Shown: positions 6,730 to 16,101, numbered from the stretch's first letter. The stretch: DNA of 44,721 nt from Kaistella haifensis DSM 19056 (GCF_000735695.2 NZ_JASZ02000021.1:1-44721), one strand, 5' to 3'. Notes: generated by a model from the sequence alone, not told the origin. Made by a program: numbers and translations.

Positions 6730-9471
6730 ATGAATCTATTTATTTTAGTACCTATTTTTGGTATTTTGGCCTTAATCTACACCTTTGTTCAAAGCGCATG
6801 GGTGAGTAAACAAAACGCGGGAAACGATCGGATGAAAGAAATCAGCGGTCACATAGCGGATGGTGCAATGGCTTTCTTAAAAGCAGAATACAAAATCATG
6901 CTGTATTTTGTGGTCATTGTATCTATTTTGCTTGGTGTGATGGGCGCATCGAATGCTAATTCCCATTGGAGTATAGGATTGGCATTTATTGTTGGCGCAA
7001 TTCTTTCGGCATTAGCAGGTTTTATTGGGATGAAAATCGCCACCAAAGCTAATGTTAGAACTGCCGAAGCCGCGAAAACCTCTTTATCTAAAGCTTTGAA
7101 AGTTTCTTTTACAGGTGGTTCTGTCATGGGAATGGGGGTTGCTGGTTTGGCGGTTTTGGGATTAGGTGCTTTATACCTGATCATTAAGCAAATTTTCGCG
7201 CCAGGTTCGCCCGTTGATTCTCATGAAATGGAAAAAACCATCGAAATTCTTACCGGATTTTCATTGGGAGCAGAATCGATTGCGCTTTTTGCAAGAGTAG
7301 GTGGCGGTATTTACACCAAAGCAGCCGATGTGGGTGCTGATTTAGTAGGTAAAGTAGAAGCTGGAATTCCGGAAGATGATCCCCGAAATCCAGCTACAAT
7401 TGCGGATAACGTGGGCGACAACGTAGGTGATGTTGCCGGAATGGGAGCGGATTTGTTCGGTTCTTATGTAGCAACTGTTTTAGCAACAATGGTTTTGGGT
7501 AGAGAAACTTTTTCCCAAGATGCATTCGGTGGGTATGCACCGATTCTTTTGCCAATGCTTATCGCAGGAACGGGAATTATTTTTTCAATGATTGGAACTT
7601 TATTTGTGAAAATTGCAGATCAAACAGAATTGGATACGGCACCTGTGCAAAATGCCTTGAATTTAGGAAATTGGGGAAGTATCGTACTTACAGCGGTTTC
7701 CTCTTATTTTCTTGTTAATTATTTATTGCCGGAAACAATGACTTTAAGAGGTCATGAATTCACAAAAATGGGTGTTTTCGGAGCCATCATAGTAGGATTA
7801 ATTGTAGGAACATTGATGAGTATCATTACCGAATATTATACCGCAATGGGCAAAAGACCTGTAAAAAGTATCGTAAAACAATCTTCAACTGGTCACGCAA
7901 CCAATATTATTGGTGGTTTATCTGTCGGAATGGAATCTACCTTATTACCGATTTTGGTTTTAGCTGGTGGAATTTATGGATCTTTTCTTTGCGCAGGACT
8001 TTATGGAGTCGCAATCGCAGCAGCCGGAATGATGGCTACAACTGCAATGCAATTAGCAATTGACGCTTTCGGTCCTATCGCTGATAACGCTGGTGGTATT
8101 GCCGAAATGAGCGAATTACCGAAGGAAGTTCGAGAAAGAACAGACATTTTGGATGCTGTTGGAAATACTACCGCTACAACAGGAAAAGGTTTTGCAATCG
8201 CATCAGCAGCATTAACGGCTTTGGCTTTATTTGCAGCTTTCGTTGGAATTGCGGGTATCGATGGAATTGATATTTATCGCGCTGATGTTTTAGCTGGATT
8301 GTTTGTTGGAGCAATGATTCCGTTTATATTTTCTTCATTAGCCATCACCGCTGTTGGGCAAGCTGCAATGGCCATGGTGGAGGAAGTGAGACGACAATTC
8401 AGAGAAATCCCCGGAATTCTTGAAGGAAAAGCCACCCCTGAGTACGAGAAATGTGTCGCGATCTCTACGGATGCTTCCATTAAAAAAATGTTACTTCCGG
8501 GAGCAATTGCGATCGTTTCCCCACTTCTTGTTGGTTTTATTTTTGGGCCTGAAGTTTTAGGTGGATTTTTAGCAGGAGCTACTGTTTCTGGCGTGTTGAT
8601 GGGAATGTTCCAGAATAACGCTGGTGGAGCTTGGGACAATGCAAAAAAATCTTTTGAAAAAGGTGTTGATATCAATGGACAAACTTATTACAAAGGTTCT
8701 GATCCTCACAAAGCGTCCGTAACCGGAGATACAGTCGGAGATCCGTTCAAAGATACCTCCGGGCCTTCGATGAATATTTTAATCAAATTAATGTCGATTG
8801 TTTCATTGGTAATAGCGCCTACATTGGCTATTTTACATAAAGATAAAATCGAGGAAAACAGAAAATTAAAATTAGAATCTTTGATGGCAAATGCTGGAAC
8901 TATGGCCGCTACAACTGTTGCTGTCCAAGGAATGAACGCAGGAACTTCATTAGAAGCCCAAGAAGTAAAAGGTAGCCTGAATGAAGAAGGAGATTTCGTG
9001 TACGATACTGGTGATATTCAAGAAATTAAATTAACCAATAAATCCATTGCTATCGGAGAAAACAGCCAGTTATATGCCATGTATAACGGAGTGAAATTGG
9101 AAGATCAAAAAATTCTAAATCCCAACCAATGGTACACCATTGAAAACCTTTATTTCCAAAGTGGAAGCGGAGATTTGAAGCCTGGTTCCGAAGCGCAACT
9201 AAATAATTTGGCCGAAATCATGAATGCGTATCCTAATCTTAAAGTGAAATTAGGTGGATATACCGACAATACCGGAAACGAAAGTAGCAACTTGAAATTA
9301 TCAAACCTTCGTGCACAAACTGCAAAATTGAAATTGCTAGAAATGGGAATTTCTGCCGACAGAATAGAAGTGGAAGGATATGGTTCGCAATTCCCGGTAT
9401 GCGAAGCCAATGATACCGATGAATGCAAAGCTCAAAACAGAAGAATTGATGTAAGAGTTCTAAGTTTCTAA
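6730..9471 (+). CDS. hppA: K+-dependent membrane-bound pyrophosphatase fused to an OmpA-like domain
   Basis: The first ~715 residues are an integral-membrane pyrophosphatase that couples pyrophosphate hydrolysis to Na+ and/or H+ pumping. Catalytic motifs include [42 protein letters not shown] and [16 protein letters not shown]. The motif G478-N-T-T-A482-T-T-G485-K-G has Ala and Gly at the two positions that are Lys and Thr in K+-independent enzymes, so K+ dependence is predicted. Membrane pyrophosphatases normally end near residue 700-730. This one continues through a linker (about 720-790) into an OmpA-like peptidoglycan-binding domain (about 795-913; [22 protein letters not shown] and NRRIDVRV). 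The frame is uninterrupted. Both termini of this enzyme class face the periplasm, so the domain could reach the cell wall. Na+ versus H+ specificity is not resolved. Confidence 0.93.
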   Translation: MNLFILVPIFGILALIYTFVQSAWVSKQNAGNDRMKEISGHIADGAMAFLKAEYKIMLYFVVIVSILLGVMGASNANSHWSIGLAFIVGAILSALAGFIGMKIATKANVRTAEAAKTSLSKALKVSFTGGSVMGMGVAGLAVLGLGALYLIIKQIFAPGSPVDSHEMEKTIEILTGFSLGAESIALFARVGGGIYTKAADVGADLVGKVEAGIPEDDPRNPATIADNVGDNVGDVAGMGADLFGSYVATVLATMVLGRETFSQDAFGGYAPILLPMLIAGTGIIFSMIGTLFVKIADQTELDTAPVQNALNLGNWGSIVLTAVSSYFLVNYLLPETMTLRGHEFTKMGVFGAIIVGLIVGTLMSIITEYYTAMGKRPVKSIVKQSSTGHATNIIGGLSVGMESTLLPILVLAGGIYGSFLCAGLYGVAIAAAGMMATTAMQLAIDAFGPIADNAGGIAEMSELPKEVRERTDILDAVGNTTATTGKGFAIASAALTALALFAAFVGIAGIDGIDIYRADVLAGLFVGAMIPFIFSSLAITAVGQAAMAMVEEVRRQFREIPGILEGKATPEYEKCVAISTDASIKKMLLPGAIAIVSPLLVGFIFGPEVLGGFLAGATVSGVLMGMFQNNAGGAWDNAKKSFEKGVDINGQTYYKGSDPHKASVTGDTVGDPFKDTSGPSMNILIKLMSIVSLVIAPTLAILHKDKIEENRKLKLESLMANAGTMAATTVAVQGMNAGTSLEAQEVKGSLNEEGDFVYDTGDIQEIKLTNKSIAIGENSQLYAMYNGVKLEDQKILNPNQWYTIENLYFQSGSGDLKPGSEAQLNNLAEIMNAYPNLKVKLGGYTDNTGNESSNLKLSNLRAQTAKLKLLEMGISADRIEVEGYGSQFPVCEANDTDECKAQNRRIDVRVLSF

Positions 9472-9493
9472 GAAAATATGATTACGTATGATG

Positions 9494-9522
9494 AAATCCC
9501 CGCTTTGAGTTGGGATTTTTCT
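9494..9522 (+). terminator. Intrinsic terminator after hppA
   Basis: AAATCCC (9494-9500) pairs with GGGATTT (9512-9518) around an 11-nt loop, followed by T residues. It lies 22 nt after the hppA stop. Confidence 0.75.
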
Positions 9523-9607
9523 ATTATGGTATTTTTTTAATTAAAATTTAAAAATTTCATGAATTAACTTAAAAAAATGGCAAAAATCTTGTATATTGCT
9601 TTGGAAA

Positions 9608-10072
9608 ATGGAGAGATTTTTTTTAATAGCATTCAACCTCATTTTTTTTACTGTGAGTGGCCAATCCAAAGCAGATTTAGTTTTGGGAAGTTGGCTTGCC
9701 ACGGATAAAAGTGTAGCGGTAGAAGTGTATAAATTAAATGATGAATTTCGGGCAAAAGTACTATGGTTCGATCAAACTTTGGGCAGCGGAAAACCTATGA
9801 ATATGCGCTACGATACGGAAAATCCCAACCCTGCTCTTCGTAAAAGAAAAATACTCGGAATGGAAATTCTAGAAGGATTGCGCTATAATGCTCACAATCA
9901 TTCGTGGGAAAATGGAAAAATCTATGATGCCACCTGCGGTAGATATTGGGATTCTTCCGCTAGTTTAACCAAAGATGGAATCTTAAAAGTACGAGGTTTT
10001 TGGAAATTCAAATGGATCGGAAAATCCATGACATTTAAGAAAATATCAAACGATGTATTAACTAAATTATAA
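9608..10072 (+). CDS. Secreted DUF2147-domain protein
   Basis: The 154-residue protein has an N-terminal signal peptide (about 1-17, ERFFLIAFNLIFFTVSGQS). The rest is a DUF2147-type domain, recognised from LGSW at the start, GKIYDATCGRYWDSSASL in the middle and LKVRGFWKFKWIGKSMTFKK at the end. The family is periplasmic or extracellular, lipocalin-like, and has no assigned role. An in-frame TTG at 9596 exists, but the ATG at 9608 gives a clean signal peptide. The next gene begins 5 nt downstream. Confidence 0.8.
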   Translation: MERFFLIAFNLIFFTVSGQSKADLVLGSWLATDKSVAVEVYKLNDEFRAKVLWFDQTLGSGKPMNMRYDTENPNPALRKRKILGMEILEGLRYNAHNHSWENGKIYDATCGRYWDSSASLTKDGILKVRGFWKFKWIGKSMTFKKISNDVLTKL

Positions 10073-10077
10073 TTTAT

Positions 10078-10425
10078 ATGAACTTAATTATCAGACTTTT
10101 AGTAACTGCTATAGTTGCTTTTTTCCTTACCAAAGTATTATCAGGTGTTCACATCGATGGATTTTCTACGGCAATTGTTTTTGCCATCGTCTTAGGTGTT
10201 TTAAATTTAATTGTTACTCCAATTCTGAAAATTTTAGGATTACCATTAACAATTCTTACCCTCGGACTTTTTTCTCTAGTAATCAATGCTTTGGTAATTT
10301 TAATTGCCGATTATTTTATCGATGGGATGCAAGTTGATGGATTCTGGTGGGCATTTATTTTCAGCATCGCACTTTCATTAATCACATCATTGCTCAGCGG
10401 GATTTATACTTCCTCAAAAGACTAA
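10078..10425 (+). CDS. Small integral membrane protein, phage-holin-family 4 type (PF04020)
   Basis: This 115-residue protein has four predicted transmembrane helices (about 3-22, 29-48, 53-77, 89-110) and the family's recognisable turns: LGVLNLIVTPILKILGLPLTILTLGLF-like region and DYFIDGMQVDGFWWA. Despite the family name, it is a chromosomal membrane protein of unknown function with no prophage genes nearby. It is closely spaced behind the DUF2147 gene. Confidence 0.8.
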   Translation: MNLIIRLLVTAIVAFFLTKVLSGVHIDGFSTAIVFAIVLGVLNLIVTPILKILGLPLTILTLGLFSLVINALVILIADYFIDGMQVDGFWWAFIFSIALSLITSLLSGIYTSSKD

Positions 10426-10459
10426 TTTCAACTTCAATTTTTCCTTTTATTTTGAGAAA

Positions 10460-10939
10460 ATGAAAACTTTTCCGACAGCCAAAATGGATCTTCAAACCAA
10501 GATTTTTACTATTCTTTTTGGTTTAATTTGCCTTGTTGTAATTGGTTTTGGCGGTTATGAAATTTTTACCGAAAAAGCTTTTTTTCTACTATTTCCTGTG
10601 GCGGTAGTTTGCATTGCATTAATTTCGTCCTATTTGATGATTCCGGAAATTTCTGTGGATGCGCAGAAGAATATTTTAATTAAAAACAATTTTGTGAATT
10701 TTAAAATTAAAAGAGAAGAAATTGCAGAATTAGACATCATTACGGGAAAAAAATTCAACATCCGAACCTTTGGCGTTGGAGGATTGTTTGGTTATTTCGG
10801 TTATTTCAACGGAAACGATGTTTGGTATGTCACGAATCTCGACAAGAAAATACAAATCACAATGAAATCCGGAAAAACTTACATGATTTCGCCCGAAAAT
10901 ACTGAAGATTACCTTAGAGAACTTGAGCTTGTGCAATAA
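10460..10939 (+). CDS. Membrane protein with a PH-like C-terminal domain
   Basis: The 159-residue protein has two hydrophobic segments (about 15-33 and 38-58), then a β-rich domain (about 62-155) reading ISVDAQKNILIKNNFV, IKREEIAELDIITGKKF and VWYVTNLDKKIQITMKSGKTY. This resembles the bacterial PH domains (bPH family) that follow a membrane hairpin. Function is unknown. It is probably the last gene of the 9608-10939 group; a hairpin with a T run follows at 10970-11004. Confidence 0.65.
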   Translation: MKTFPTAKMDLQTKIFTILFGLICLVVIGFGGYEIFTEKAFFLLFPVAVVCIALISSYLMIPEISVDAQKNILIKNNFVNFKIKREEIAELDIITGKKFNIRTFGVGGLFGYFGYFNGNDVWYVTNLDKKIQITMKSGKTYMISPENTEDYLRELELVQ

Positions 10940-10959
10940 TTTATCGGCTTAATTTTCTT

Positions 10960-10967
10960 TATATTTG
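10960..10967 (+). promoter_or_regulatory. -7 promoter element TATATTTG
   Basis: TATATTTG is an exact TAnnTTTG match 49 nt before the S9 peptidase ATG. Transcription would start near 10972, inside the left arm of the hairpin at 10970-11001. No good -33 TTG is visible. Confidence 0.55.
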
Positions 10968-10969
10968 TC

Positions 10970-11004
10970 AAACTGCAGTCTGGAATTTCTTACTGCAGTT
11001 TTTT
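10970..11004 (+). terminator. Hairpin with T run in the leader of the S9 peptidase gene
   Basis: AAACTGCAGT (10970-10979) pairs perfectly with ACTGCAGTTT (10992-11001), with a 12-nt loop, followed by TTT. It has the shape of an intrinsic terminator for the upstream gene. However, it lies between the -7 box at 10960-10967 and the start codon at 11017, so it may instead be a 5' leader structure. Confidence 0.6.
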
Positions 11005-11016
11005 AAATTAATTTTT

Positions 11017-13011
11017 ATGAAGCTAAAACACACCATTCTCGCTATTGCAGCACCTTTTCTTATGAATGCACAAAATGTTATGACGCCGGAAATTCTTTGG
11101 ACGCTCAATAAATTAAGTGTTACCGCAGTTTCTCCGGATCAGTCTTCCTTAATTTATTCCATCGGGAAAACCGACCTAAAAACCGAAAAGAATAATAAGA
11201 AAAACTATTTTTTTAACATAGAAACGGCAGAATCTACGAATCTGGATTTAGGTAAAAAAGCGTTGATCCAGTGGGATAAAAACGGAATTTATGCTCAGGA
11301 AGGAGATAAAATTTTTCTATCGAAAGATGCCGGAAAAACATGGATAGAATTCTACACCATTGGTGATGCTGATAATATTGTAATTTCTCCTGATGGAAAA
11401 AAAGTAGCATTCAGCAAGCAGGTTTTGGTTGAAAAAGTGATGGGAAAGGATAAATATTCGGATGTTCCGAAAACTACCGCGCACATTTATACCGACCTCA
11501 ATCACCGTCATTGGGATTATTTTAATGAAGGAAAATACAACCATGTTTTTGTCGTAAATGTTTCACAAAACGTAGAAAATGCTAAGGATTTGCTTGAAGG
11601 AAAAATGTGGGATTCACCGCAAAGACCATTTGGTGGAGCTGAAGATTTTATTTGGAGTCCGGATTCTAGCCAATTGCTATATGTTACTAAACCATTGAGC
11701 GGCACTGAATATGCAAAATCTACCAATACTGATATTTTCGTGTATGATTTGAGTTCAGGTATGACCAAAAATCTTACAGAAAGCAATAAGGGGTACGATA
11801 TGGGACCGAAATTTTCACCGGACGGAAAAACTCTTTTGTGGATGTCGATGGAAAGAGATGGTTATGAAGCGGATAAAAACGATATCAAAATCATGGATTG
11901 GAAATCTCAAAAAGTTTCCAACCTTACTAAAGATTGGGACGAAAGTGTAGTAGGTGACGTTTTTTGGGCTGCAGATTCTAAGACGATTTATTATACCACA
12001 GCGTTTAGAGGTACCAAGCAACTTTTCTCTTTAAATCCGAAAACCGCAAAAATCCAACAGATAACCAAAGGAGATTTTGATGTTAATGAAATTTTGGCGC
12101 AGAACAAAAATACATTATTAGTTACCAGAACCGATATCAATCACAATCCGGATTTGTTTTCTGTTGATTTAAAAAACGGAGAGATGAAGCAGGTTACAGA
12201 TATCAACAAACATAATTACGCCAAATTAACTCCCGGAAAATCTGAGTTGAAAATGGTGAAAACCACCGACGGAAAAGAAATGGGAGTGTGGTTCCATTAT
12301 CCACCAAATTTCGATCCTAACAAAAATTATCCTACCCTTTTATACTGCCAAGGTGGTCCACAATCAGCTTTAACCCAATTTTTCAGCACCCGATGGAATT
12401 TTGCTTTGATGGCTGCTAATGGATATATCGTAGTCGCACCAAACCGCCGAGGTATGCCGGGTTGGGGAACACAATGGAACGAGGAAATCTCGAAAGATTG
12501 GGGCGGTCAACCGATGAGAGATTATCTTGCTGCCGCAGATTACGCGAAAACATTACCTTATGTAGATGGCGATAGAATGGGAGCGGTAGGAGCGAGCTAC
12601 GGTGGATACAGCGTTTTCATGTTGGCGGGAATTCACAATAATCGTTTTAAAACCTTCATCGCGCACGATGGGTTGTTCGATATGAAATCTTGGGCGCTAA
12701 CAACCGATGAATTATGGTTTGCCAATTGGGATGTGGGAAGTCCAATGGAAAAACCGCTTCCTAAAGCTTTCACCGAATTCAATCCAATTAACTTTGTGGA
12801 TCAATGGAATAAACCAATGATGATCATCCAGGGCGGAATCGATTATCGAGTGCCCTATGAGCAAGGTCAGGAAGCATTTCAAGCTGCAAAACTTCACGGT
12901 TTGAAGGCGAAATTCCTGTATTTTCCGAACGAAAATCACTGGGTTTTGAACGCTCACAACGGTCTGGTATGGCAGAGAGAATTTTTCGATTGGTTAAGAG
13001 AAACCCTGTAA
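11017..13011 (+). CDS. Secreted S9-family (prolyl oligopeptidase-like) peptidase
   Basis: The 664-residue exported serine peptidase has a signal peptide (about 1-18, ending MNAQ), an N-terminal seven-bladed-propeller-like region (about 20-400, with repeated 'ISPDGKKVAF', 'WSPDSSQLLYV', 'FSPDGKTLLW' and 'WAADSKTIYYT' blades), and a C-terminal α/β-hydrolase. The catalytic triad is visible: S527 in GASYGGYS, D609 in GGIDYRVP and H641 in NENHWVL. Members remove dipeptides or acyl-amino acids from peptides; the exact specificity (DPP IV-, DPP5- or acylaminoacyl-type) cannot be settled by eye. It appears to be monocistronic and ends at a bidirectional terminator. Confidence 0.92.
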   Translation: MKLKHTILAIAAPFLMNAQNVMTPEILWTLNKLSVTAVSPDQSSLIYSIGKTDLKTEKNNKKNYFFNIETAESTNLDLGKKALIQWDKNGIYAQEGDKIFLSKDAGKTWIEFYTIGDADNIVISPDGKKVAFSKQVLVEKVMGKDKYSDVPKTTAHIYTDLNHRHWDYFNEGKYNHVFVVNVSQNVENAKDLLEGKMWDSPQRPFGGAEDFIWSPDSSQLLYVTKPLSGTEYAKSTNTDIFVYDLSSGMTKNLTESNKGYDMGPKFSPDGKTLLWMSMERDGYEADKNDIKIMDWKSQKVSNLTKDWDESVVGDVFWAADSKTIYYTTAFRGTKQLFSLNPKTAKIQQITKGDFDVNEILAQNKNTLLVTRTDINHNPDLFSVDLKNGEMKQVTDINKHNYAKLTPGKSELKMVKTTDGKEMGVWFHYPPNFDPNKNYPTLLYCQGGPQSALTQFFSTRWNFALMAANGYIVVAPNRRGMPGWGTQWNEEISKDWGGQPMRDYLAAADYAKTLPYVDGDRMGAVGASYGGYSVFMLAGIHNNRFKTFIAHDGLFDMKSWALTTDELWFANWDVGSPMEKPLPKAFTEFNPINFVDQWNKPMMIIQGGIDYRVPYEQGQEAFQAAKLHGLKAKFLYFPNENHWVLNAHNGLVWQREFFDWLRETL

Positions 13012-13028
13012 TCGGACTTTCAAATAAA

Positions 13029-13062
13029 AAAAAGGCTTCTGAAATTGTTCGGAAGCTTTTTT
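13029..13062. terminator. Bidirectional intrinsic terminator
   Basis: A long stem (13029-13043 against 13048-13062; core GGCTTCTGAA / TTCGGAAGC with loop ATTG) has an A tract before it and a T tract after it. It can therefore end both the plus-strand S9 gene and the convergent minus-strand lipoprotein gene. Confidence 0.85.
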
Positions 13063-13084
13063 GTTATATAAGAAATTGTGTTTT

Positions 13085-13633
13085 TTATAATTGAACTTTC
13101 ACATTGAAACCTGAGTTGATTTTCAGAGTAATTTGGTCTGCCGAAAGTCTGCTGCCTTGAATTTCAAAAATCAATGAATTCTGAGAAGTTCGAAAATATT
13201 CCAAGAGTTCTTCGTTGGCAACGGTGAAAGTAATCGTATCTGGATTCGTATTGTTCAATGCTGTTGCAATTAACTTTTCCGGAAGATTTGGTGCTTTGAT
13301 GTAAATTTTTGCGTCTTTAATGACATCCAACTTTGTATCAAATTGTGAACTTACATATTGCATATTCAACGAATTGAGCTTTACAGATTTTAGATTATTG
13401 ATCGAAAATTTGGGGTTGTTTTCTTTAATTGATTTATCCAAATCAATATTCATCGGGATTTCCGGCGTTCGTGTGTAGGAAGTTGTACTCAAAGTTGCAA
13501 GCGGAACAGTTACATTGGTGGTAAATGGAACATCGAAAGGTGGTAATGCATCAAGTACTGAATTGGCGATTTCTCTACAACTTGTCGTAAAAAGCAACAC
13601 CATCATTCCAAAAATTAATGATAATTTTTTCAT
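13085..13633 (-). CDS. Hypothetical lipoprotein
   Basis: The 182-residue protein starts with a lipoprotein signal peptide (MKKLSLIFGMMVLLFTTSC, lipidated C19). The rest is β-rich with no motif I can assign: DVPFTTNVTVPLATLSTTSY, LKSVKLNSLNMQYVSSQFDTKL and LTLKINSGFNVKVQL-like strands. It resembles small flavobacterial surface lipoproteins of unknown function with a late-embryogenesis (LEA/WHy)-like or Greek-key fold, but that is only a guess. It is transcribed alone and convergent with the S9 peptidase. Confidence 0.75.
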   Translation of the reverse strand: MKKLSLIFGMMVLLFTTSCREIANSVLDALPPFDVPFTTNVTVPLATLSTTSYTRTPEIPMNIDLDKSIKENNPKFSINNLKSVKLNSLNMQYVSSQFDTKLDVIKDAKIYIKAPNLPEKLIATALNNTNPDTITFTVANEELLEYFRTSQNSLIFEIQGSRLSADQITLKINSGFNVKVQL

Positions 13634-13704
13634 AATTAAAAATTTAATATATTTAAAACTGCATTAATCATCCCAAAAAATTATTTAGTTGCAAAAAAAA
13701 TCAA

Positions 13705-14208
13705 ATGAATTTTAAAGAGTCGCCAAACCGAATTTCTTCCTTTGATCCAATAGTTTCGGAAGATGCCAAAATTTTAATTTTAGGTTCTGTACCGGGCGCG
13801 AAATCTTTGGAGATGGAAGAATATTACGCACATCCTCAAAACCAATTTTGGAAGATTATTTTTCATTTATTTAATGAAAATTTGACGTCAGATTATGGTG
13901 AAAAATTAGAATTTTTAAAAATAAATAATATTGCTCTTTGGGATGTAATCGATACTTGCGAACGAAAAGGAAGTCTAGATTCTGAAATTAGAAATGAAGA
14001 AGCGAACGATATTCAGCAATTGCTGCAAAACTACCCAAGTATTAAAGCTATTTTTTGCAATGGGCAGAAATCATTTAAAAATTTACAAAAAATAATGGGA
14101 AAAGAATGTGCAATTCCTATATTCGTTTTGCCGTCAACCAGTCCACTTCACACGATTTCCTTCGAAAAAAAACTCAGAGAATGGGAAATCTTAAAATCGT
14201 TTTTATGA
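13705..14208 (+). CDS. DNA-deoxyinosine glycosylase (uracil-DNA glycosylase superfamily)
   Basis: This 167-residue protein matches the hypoxanthine/uracil-DNA glycosylase branch of the UDG superfamily. Motif 1 reads ILILGSVPGAKSLEMEEYYA followed by HPQNQFWKII (about 27-56), and the C-terminal DNA-binding motif is LPSTSP (about 145-150). Such enzymes excise deaminated bases (hypoxanthine, possibly uracil) to start base-excision repair. Full length and cytoplasmic. The start of the next gene overlaps its stop codon. Confidence 0.85.
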   Translation: MNFKESPNRISSFDPIVSEDAKILILGSVPGAKSLEMEEYYAHPQNQFWKIIFHLFNENLTSDYGEKLEFLKINNIALWDVIDTCERKGSLDSEIRNEEANDIQQLLQNYPSIKAIFCNGQKSFKNLQKIMGKECAIPIFVLPSTSPLHTISFEKKLREWEILKSFL

Positions 14209-14837
14209 AAAAAATTTATGCTTTTACTTTTCTACTGCTTTTTGCAATAGGTAATTCACAGACTTATTCATTTGATTTTCTTACCAAATATATTGCGGTT
14301 GGTAAAAATGAGAATGTACAGAATGAAGTTGTGAACTATTTTAATACCGATAATTTCAATTATTATTTAAGACTTTTACGAGGTTCAGAAAATTTCTATG
14401 CCTATCTTACGGATGAGGAGCAAAACAAAGTACACGAGTTTGAGGTAACTGAAATTAAAAATGGAAAGGGAATTATTTTTAGTTTTAAATATATAAAAAC
14501 GAATAGTTTACATAAACACCCTATATCTCAGAATCACTATCGATATGAATGGAGTAACAAAAGCAATACTGGAGCAACCTTGAAAATTTTTAAAACCAGA
14601 AAAGCTAAAAAACCGAGTAAAGAATATCAATTTTCCTTTAAAAAAGCCAATAAAAATTTGTTTCCAGTATTTCGAATTGCAATAATGCATCCTTTCGAAA
14701 ATGAGAAAAATATTAACATTGATGAAAATATAATTGTTGAAAATGCGAAGTACACATGTAATTATCCGCCTTGTAGCTGCGATTTTCGTTTAGCTGAGTA
14801 CAAAAATGTACGTCTGGATTTGACTGTTCCGCAATAA
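14205..14837 (+). CDS. Hypothetical secreted protein
   Basis: I do not recognise a family. The 210-residue protein starts at ATG 14205, overlapping the glycosylase stop (ATGA), with a signal peptide MKKIYAFTFLLLFAIGNSQ. The frame is open back to 14106, but that extension lies inside the glycosylase gene and lacks a signal peptide. The mature part is lysine-rich and β-strand-like, and it ends in a short Cys cluster (YTCNYPPCSCDFRLAEYKN, about residues 186-204) that could form disulfides or bind metal. Coupling to a DNA repair gene is unlikely to reflect a shared function. Confidence 0.7.
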   Translation: MKKIYAFTFLLLFAIGNSQTYSFDFLTKYIAVGKNENVQNEVVNYFNTDNFNYYLRLLRGSENFYAYLTDEEQNKVHEFEVTEIKNGKGIIFSFKYIKTNSLHKHPISQNHYRYEWSNKSNTGATLKIFKTRKAKKPSKEYQFSFKKANKNLFPVFRIAIMHPFENEKNINIDENIIVENAKYTCNYPPCSCDFRLAEYKNVRLDLTVPQ

Positions 14838-14873
14838 TGAAATTTTTAAAAAAATTGCGTTTTAATAATAAAC

Positions 14874-14904
14874 TTGACAAAGCCTCCTCAATGTCGTATA
14901 TTTG
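14874..14904 (+). promoter_or_regulatory. queA promoter (-33 TTG, -7 TATATTTG)
   Basis: TTG at 14874-14876 and TATATTTG at 14897-14904 are separated by 20 nt, the usual Bacteroidota spacing. The predicted transcript starts near 14909, giving a leader of about 50 nt that begins with a 7-bp hairpin (CCGGAAA 14909-14915 / TTTTCGG 14924-14930). Confidence 0.75.
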
Positions 14905-14959
14905 CAGGCCGGAAATCATTGGGTTTTCGGATATTAATTTTTAAACCGTAATTTAAAAA

Positions 14960-16009
14960 ATGAAAACATCTGATTTCAATTTCCATTTACCGGAAGAACT
15001 TTTGGCAGAACATCCCGCTGAGCATAGAGACGAATCGAAACTGATGGTTTTGGATCGAAAAACACAAACCATTGAGCATAAATTATTCAAAGATGTAGTC
15101 GATTATTTCGATGAGCACGATCTTTTCATCTTCAACAATACTAAAGTTTTCCCAGCAAGATTGTACGGAAACAAAGAAAAAACCGGCGCAAAAATCGAAG
15201 TTTTTCTGTTAAGAGAACTCGATAAAGAAACCAGAGTTTGGGACGTGTTGGTAGATCCTGCAAGAAAAATCAGAATCGGAAATAAATTATTCTTCACCGA
15301 AGACGAATCTTTGGTTGCTGAAGTGATCGATAACACGACTTCTAGAGGAAGAACTTTGAGATTTTTGTATGATGGTTCTTACGAAGAATTTCGTGCTAAA
15401 TTAAAGGAACTGGGTGAAACTCCACTTCCAAAGTACATCAAAAGACCAGTTGAACCGGAAGATGCTGAACGTTACCAAACCATCTACGCAAAACACGAAG
15501 GTGCTGTAGCAGCTCCGACTGCCGGTTTGCACTTCTCGAAACATTTGATGAAAAAACTCGAAATCAAAGGAATCGATTTCGCTGAAGTTACGCTTCACGT
15601 TGGCCTAGGAACGTTCAACCCGATTGAAGTGGAAGATTTGAGCAAACACAAAATGGAATCTGAGGAAGCTATTATTGATCAGGTAAATGCTGATATTATT
15701 AACAAAGCCGTTGCTGAACAAAGAAGAGTTTGCGCAGTAGGAACCACCACAATGCGCGCTTTGGAAACCTCAGTTTCTTCCAACAAAAAAATTGGTGCTT
15801 ACCACGGTTGGACCAATAAATTTATCTTCCCACCACACGAATTCGGAGTCGCAAATGCAATGATTACCAATTTCCACACGCCAAAATCGACTTTGTTGAT
15901 GATGGTCGCGGCATTTGCAGGGAAAGATTTCGTGATGCACGCTTACGAAGAAGCCATTAAAAATGAATACAAATTCTTCACCTATGGTGACGCAATGCTG
16001 ATTTTGTAA
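14960..16009 (+). CDS. queA: S-adenosylmethionine:tRNA ribosyltransferase-isomerase QueA
   Basis: QueA transfers and isomerises the ribosyl part of S-adenosylmethionine onto preQ1 in tRNA to make epoxyqueuosine. The 349 residues begin with the typical [20 protein letters not shown] and contain [46 protein letters not shown] and [18 protein letters not shown], which are diagnostic blocks. Length matches the family. The gene has its own promoter and terminator, so it is monocistronic. Confidence 0.97.
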   Translation: MKTSDFNFHLPEELLAEHPAEHRDESKLMVLDRKTQTIEHKLFKDVVDYFDEHDLFIFNNTKVFPARLYGNKEKTGAKIEVFLLRELDKETRVWDVLVDPARKIRIGNKLFFTEDESLVAEVIDNTTSRGRTLRFLYDGSYEEFRAKLKELGETPLPKYIKRPVEPEDAERYQTIYAKHEGAVAAPTAGLHFSKHLMKKLEIKGIDFAEVTLHVGLGTFNPIEVEDLSKHKMESEEAIIDQVNADIINKAVAEQRRVCAVGTTTMRALETSVSSNKKIGAYHGWTNKFIFPPHEFGVANAMITNFHTPKSTLLMMVAAFAGKDFVMHAYEEAIKNEYKFFTYGDAMLIL

Positions 16010-16040
16010 ATGAGTACAAAAAAGAATTAGAATTTTTAAT

Positions 16041-16074
16041 GAATGCACAATTTCGGTTGTGCATTCTTATTTTA
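16041..16074 (+). terminator. Intrinsic terminator after queA
   Basis: GAATGCACAA (16041-16050) pairs perfectly with TTGTGCATTC (16057-16066) around a 6-nt loop, followed by TTATTTT. It sits inside the longest possible form of the next reading frame, which supports that gene's later start. Confidence 0.9.
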
Positions 16075-16075
16075 G

Positions 16076-16083
16076 TAATTTTG
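16076..16083 (+). promoter_or_regulatory. -7 promoter element TAATTTTG
   Basis: TAATTTTG matches TAnnTTTG, lies right after the queA terminator and 18 nt before the ATG at 16102. This supports a separate transcript for the lipoprotein gene. Confidence 0.55.
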
Positions 16084-16101
16084 AATATTCATATAAAAAT
16101 T

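Noticed and set aside
10078-10425. Prophage, because of the phage-holin family name
   Set aside because: No integrase, capsid, tail or lysin genes are nearby; the family is a chromosomal membrane protein.
16039-16101. ATG at 16039 as the start of the lipoprotein gene
   Set aside because: It lies in the queA terminator hairpin and the protein would lack its lipoprotein signal.
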